From the NCBI GenBank assembly GCA_030602845.1, contig JAUVYZ010000090.1, forward strand, positions 1 to 7,758: a stretch of 7,758 nt of DNA, written 5' to 3'. Below are positions 6,339 through 7,758 of this stretch, one piece after another; the first letter of the stretch is position 1; the number at the start of each line of letters is the position of its first letter. The notes beneath the pieces are model-generated. The model had not been told where the DNA came from, did no database searches, and saw only the letters and a list, made by a program, of their open reading frames with translations. The position numbers and the translations under genes were made by a program. Source of the DNA: Phycisphaerae bacterium. Its GTDB lineage: Bacteria > Planctomycetota > Phycisphaerae > Sedimentisphaerales > Anaerobacaceae.

Positions 6339-7758
6339 TTACATTTTCCGTGGTTCGTGGCCGAACTCCTCGCCGTAGCGGACAAGTCGAGCACTGTTAA
6401 AAACAACAATCAATGAGCCGGCAAAATGCAAAACCGCGGCGTAAATGGCGGGCAGCCACCCTGCTGCTGCCGCCGCATCACCAAGAATAATAAACATTAT
6501 CCCAAAGCCGAGATTTTGATTTATAACTGCTCTTGTTTTTCGTGAAAGTCGCACAAGGAAGGGAAGCCGCTTTAAGTCATCGCTCATCAGGGCAATCGAG
6601 GCAGAGTTTATGGCCACATCGCTGCCGGCAGCACCCATAGCAATTCCAAGGTCGCCGGCTGCCAGAGCAGGTGCATCGTTTATACCATCTCCAACAACGA
6701 CGACGGTGTGGCCGTCTTTTTTCATTTGCTCAACAATCGAGAGTTTGTCCTGAGGCAGACAATGCGCCTTAAAATCGGTACAGCCCAGCTCGGCAGCAAC
6801 CCTGTTGGCGACCTCGTCTCTGTCGCCGGTTAGCATAGTTACTCTTTTTATGCCGATATCGAGCAGCTCCTTGACGGCTTGTTGGGCTTCCGGTCTGGTT
6901 TTGTCCTGTAAACCAATCCAGCCGATGCACTTTGAATCCTTTGCTACATAAAGGGTGCTGAAGCCCTGCTCCTCGTGAAGGCCGGGGTCGGAAACGTTGC
7001 TTATATCTACATTGTTTTCCTTCAGGAAGGTATCTCTGCCGACAATAATTTTTGCGGAATCGACCAGAGCAGTTACGCCTTTGCCGGGTGTTTCCTGGAA
7101 ATTGTCCGTGGCAGGTAAGGAGAGATTTGCCTCTTTGGCGACCTCTTGCAGGGCCCTTGCGGCGGGGTGCTTGCTCATCTGCTCGGCGGAAGCAGTGACG
7201 GCTAACAGCTCGGCCGGTTCAATATCTTCAGCGGGCGTCAGCTTTGTTACATACAGCCGACCTGTTGTTACCGTCCCGGTCTTGTCGAATACCATTGCCG
7301 TCATCTTGCCCGCAATCTCAAGGTCGGCTACATTTTTTATCAGAATACCGAGGCGGGCAGAGGCCGATATCGCCGCAACCATCGCCGTGGGAGTCGCCAA
7401 AATCAAGGCGCAGGGACACGAAACAACAAGTATCGTAATCGCCCTGTTGATATCGGCGGTGAAAAACAAAACTATCGTGGCAATCATCAAAATCGTCGGC
7501 GTATACCATTTAACATAGCGGTCGATTATCCGCATAATCGGTATCTTTGTCTGCTCAGCCTGCATAATCAATGACTGGACCTTGCCGAGAGTTGTATCTT
7601 TGCCGGCTTTGGTTACGGTGATATCCAGCACGCCGGTAAGGTTATTTGTGCCGGCGAAGACCTGCATTCCCGGCACCTTATCGACAGGCAAAGATTCGCC
7701 TGTTATCGTGGCTTCGTTGACGGAGCTAAGTCCTTTTATAACTTCGCCGTCAGCCGAT
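6339..7758 (-). CDS. Heavy-metal-translocating P1B-type ATPase (N-terminus cut off by window edge)
   Basis: This is an integral membrane pump that moves a transition-metal ion across the membrane through an Asp-phosphate intermediate. About 472 C-terminal residues are present, and the frame is open to the right edge. From the edge inward: actuator motif TGES (7692-7703), the metal-site segment SCPCALILATPTA with CPC at 7410-7418, phosphorylation motif DKTGT (7272-7286), the His-Pro pair of P1B nucleotide-binding domains in SKHPAARAL (7164-7169), TGD (6822-6830) and the hinge GDGINDAPA (from 6692). The final membrane pair ends with LHFAGSLIVVFNSARL. CPC places it among the Cu, Zn/Cd/Pb or Mn-type P1B pumps rather than the SPC cobalt type; the metal is not settled because the diagnostic first helices and any N-terminal metal domain lie outside. 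A TTG at 7691 reads as a start but is an internal Leu codon inside the actuator domain. The stop is TAA. Confidence 0.96.
   Translation of the reverse strand, partial: SADGEVIKGLSSVNEATITGESLPVDKVPGMQVFAGTNNLTGVLDITVTKAGKDTTLGKVQSLIMQAEQTKIPIMRIIDRYVKWYTPTILMIATIVLFFTADINRAITILVVSCPCALILATPTAMVAAISASARLGILIKNVADLEIAGKMTAMVFDKTGTVTTGRLYVTKLTPAEDIEPAELLAVTASAEQMSKHPAARALQEVAKEANLSLPATDNFQETPGKGVTALVDSAKIIVGRDTFLKENNVDISNVSDPGLHEEQGFSTLYVAKDSKCIGWIGLQDKTRPEAQQAVKELLDIGIKRVTMLTGDRDEVANRVAAELGCTDFKAHCLPQDKLSIVEQMKKDGHTVVVVGDGINDAPALAAGDLGIAMGAAGSDVAINSASIALMSDDLKRLPFLVRLSRKTRAVINQNLGFGIMFIILGDAAAAAGWLPAIYAAVLHFAGSLIVVFNSARLVRYGEEFGHEPRKM

Noticed and set aside
6182..6409. Minus-strand open frame of 75 codons across the palindromic element
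   Set aside because: It overlaps the end of the metal ATPase gene in another frame, and its peptide is simply the translation of the palindrome and filler words; there is no domain and no ribosome site.

Overview
The window is a compact bacterial segment of roughly even base composition with every credible gene on the minus strand. Read in transcription order, from high to low coordinates, it holds: the 3' two-thirds of a heavy-metal P1B-type ATPase (runs off the right edge); a 178-base spacer built around a palindromic dispersed-repeat-like element; an ABC-2 family ATPase with a long disordered tail; a 95-base low-complexity spacer; an ABC-2 type permease with a large extracytoplasmic domain; a membrane-anchored, mostly helical protein of unknown function; and a UvrD/PcrA-type superfamily 1 DNA helicase that overlaps the previous gene by four bases and runs off the left edge.

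The organism cannot be named from sequence alone. Weak Shine-Dalgarno signals, a medium G+C content, intergenic filler words such as AATGACCAATG and CGATTTTCGATTT, and the arrangement of the unknown protein with the ABC genes remind me of Planctomycetes (Phycisphaerae-like) draft genomes. This is a recollection-based inference with low to moderate confidence.

The most coherent unit is the block at 1699-6160: ATPase, permease and single-pass helical protein, all co-directional and closely spaced. It looks like one export or envelope-related ABC system with a dedicated accessory protein. The substrate is unknown. Three features make it unusual: a repeated short motif in the ATPase tail, an inserted extracytoplasmic domain of about 195 residues in the permease, and a motif rich in Asp-Trp and His in the accessory protein. 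The helicase is probably carried as the translationally coupled last gene of this run, without an obvious functional link. The metal ATPase is a separate unit upstream, divided from the rest by the palindromic element. I see no tRNA, rRNA, CRISPR array, transposase or phage gene, and no gene-free stretch longer than 300 bases.
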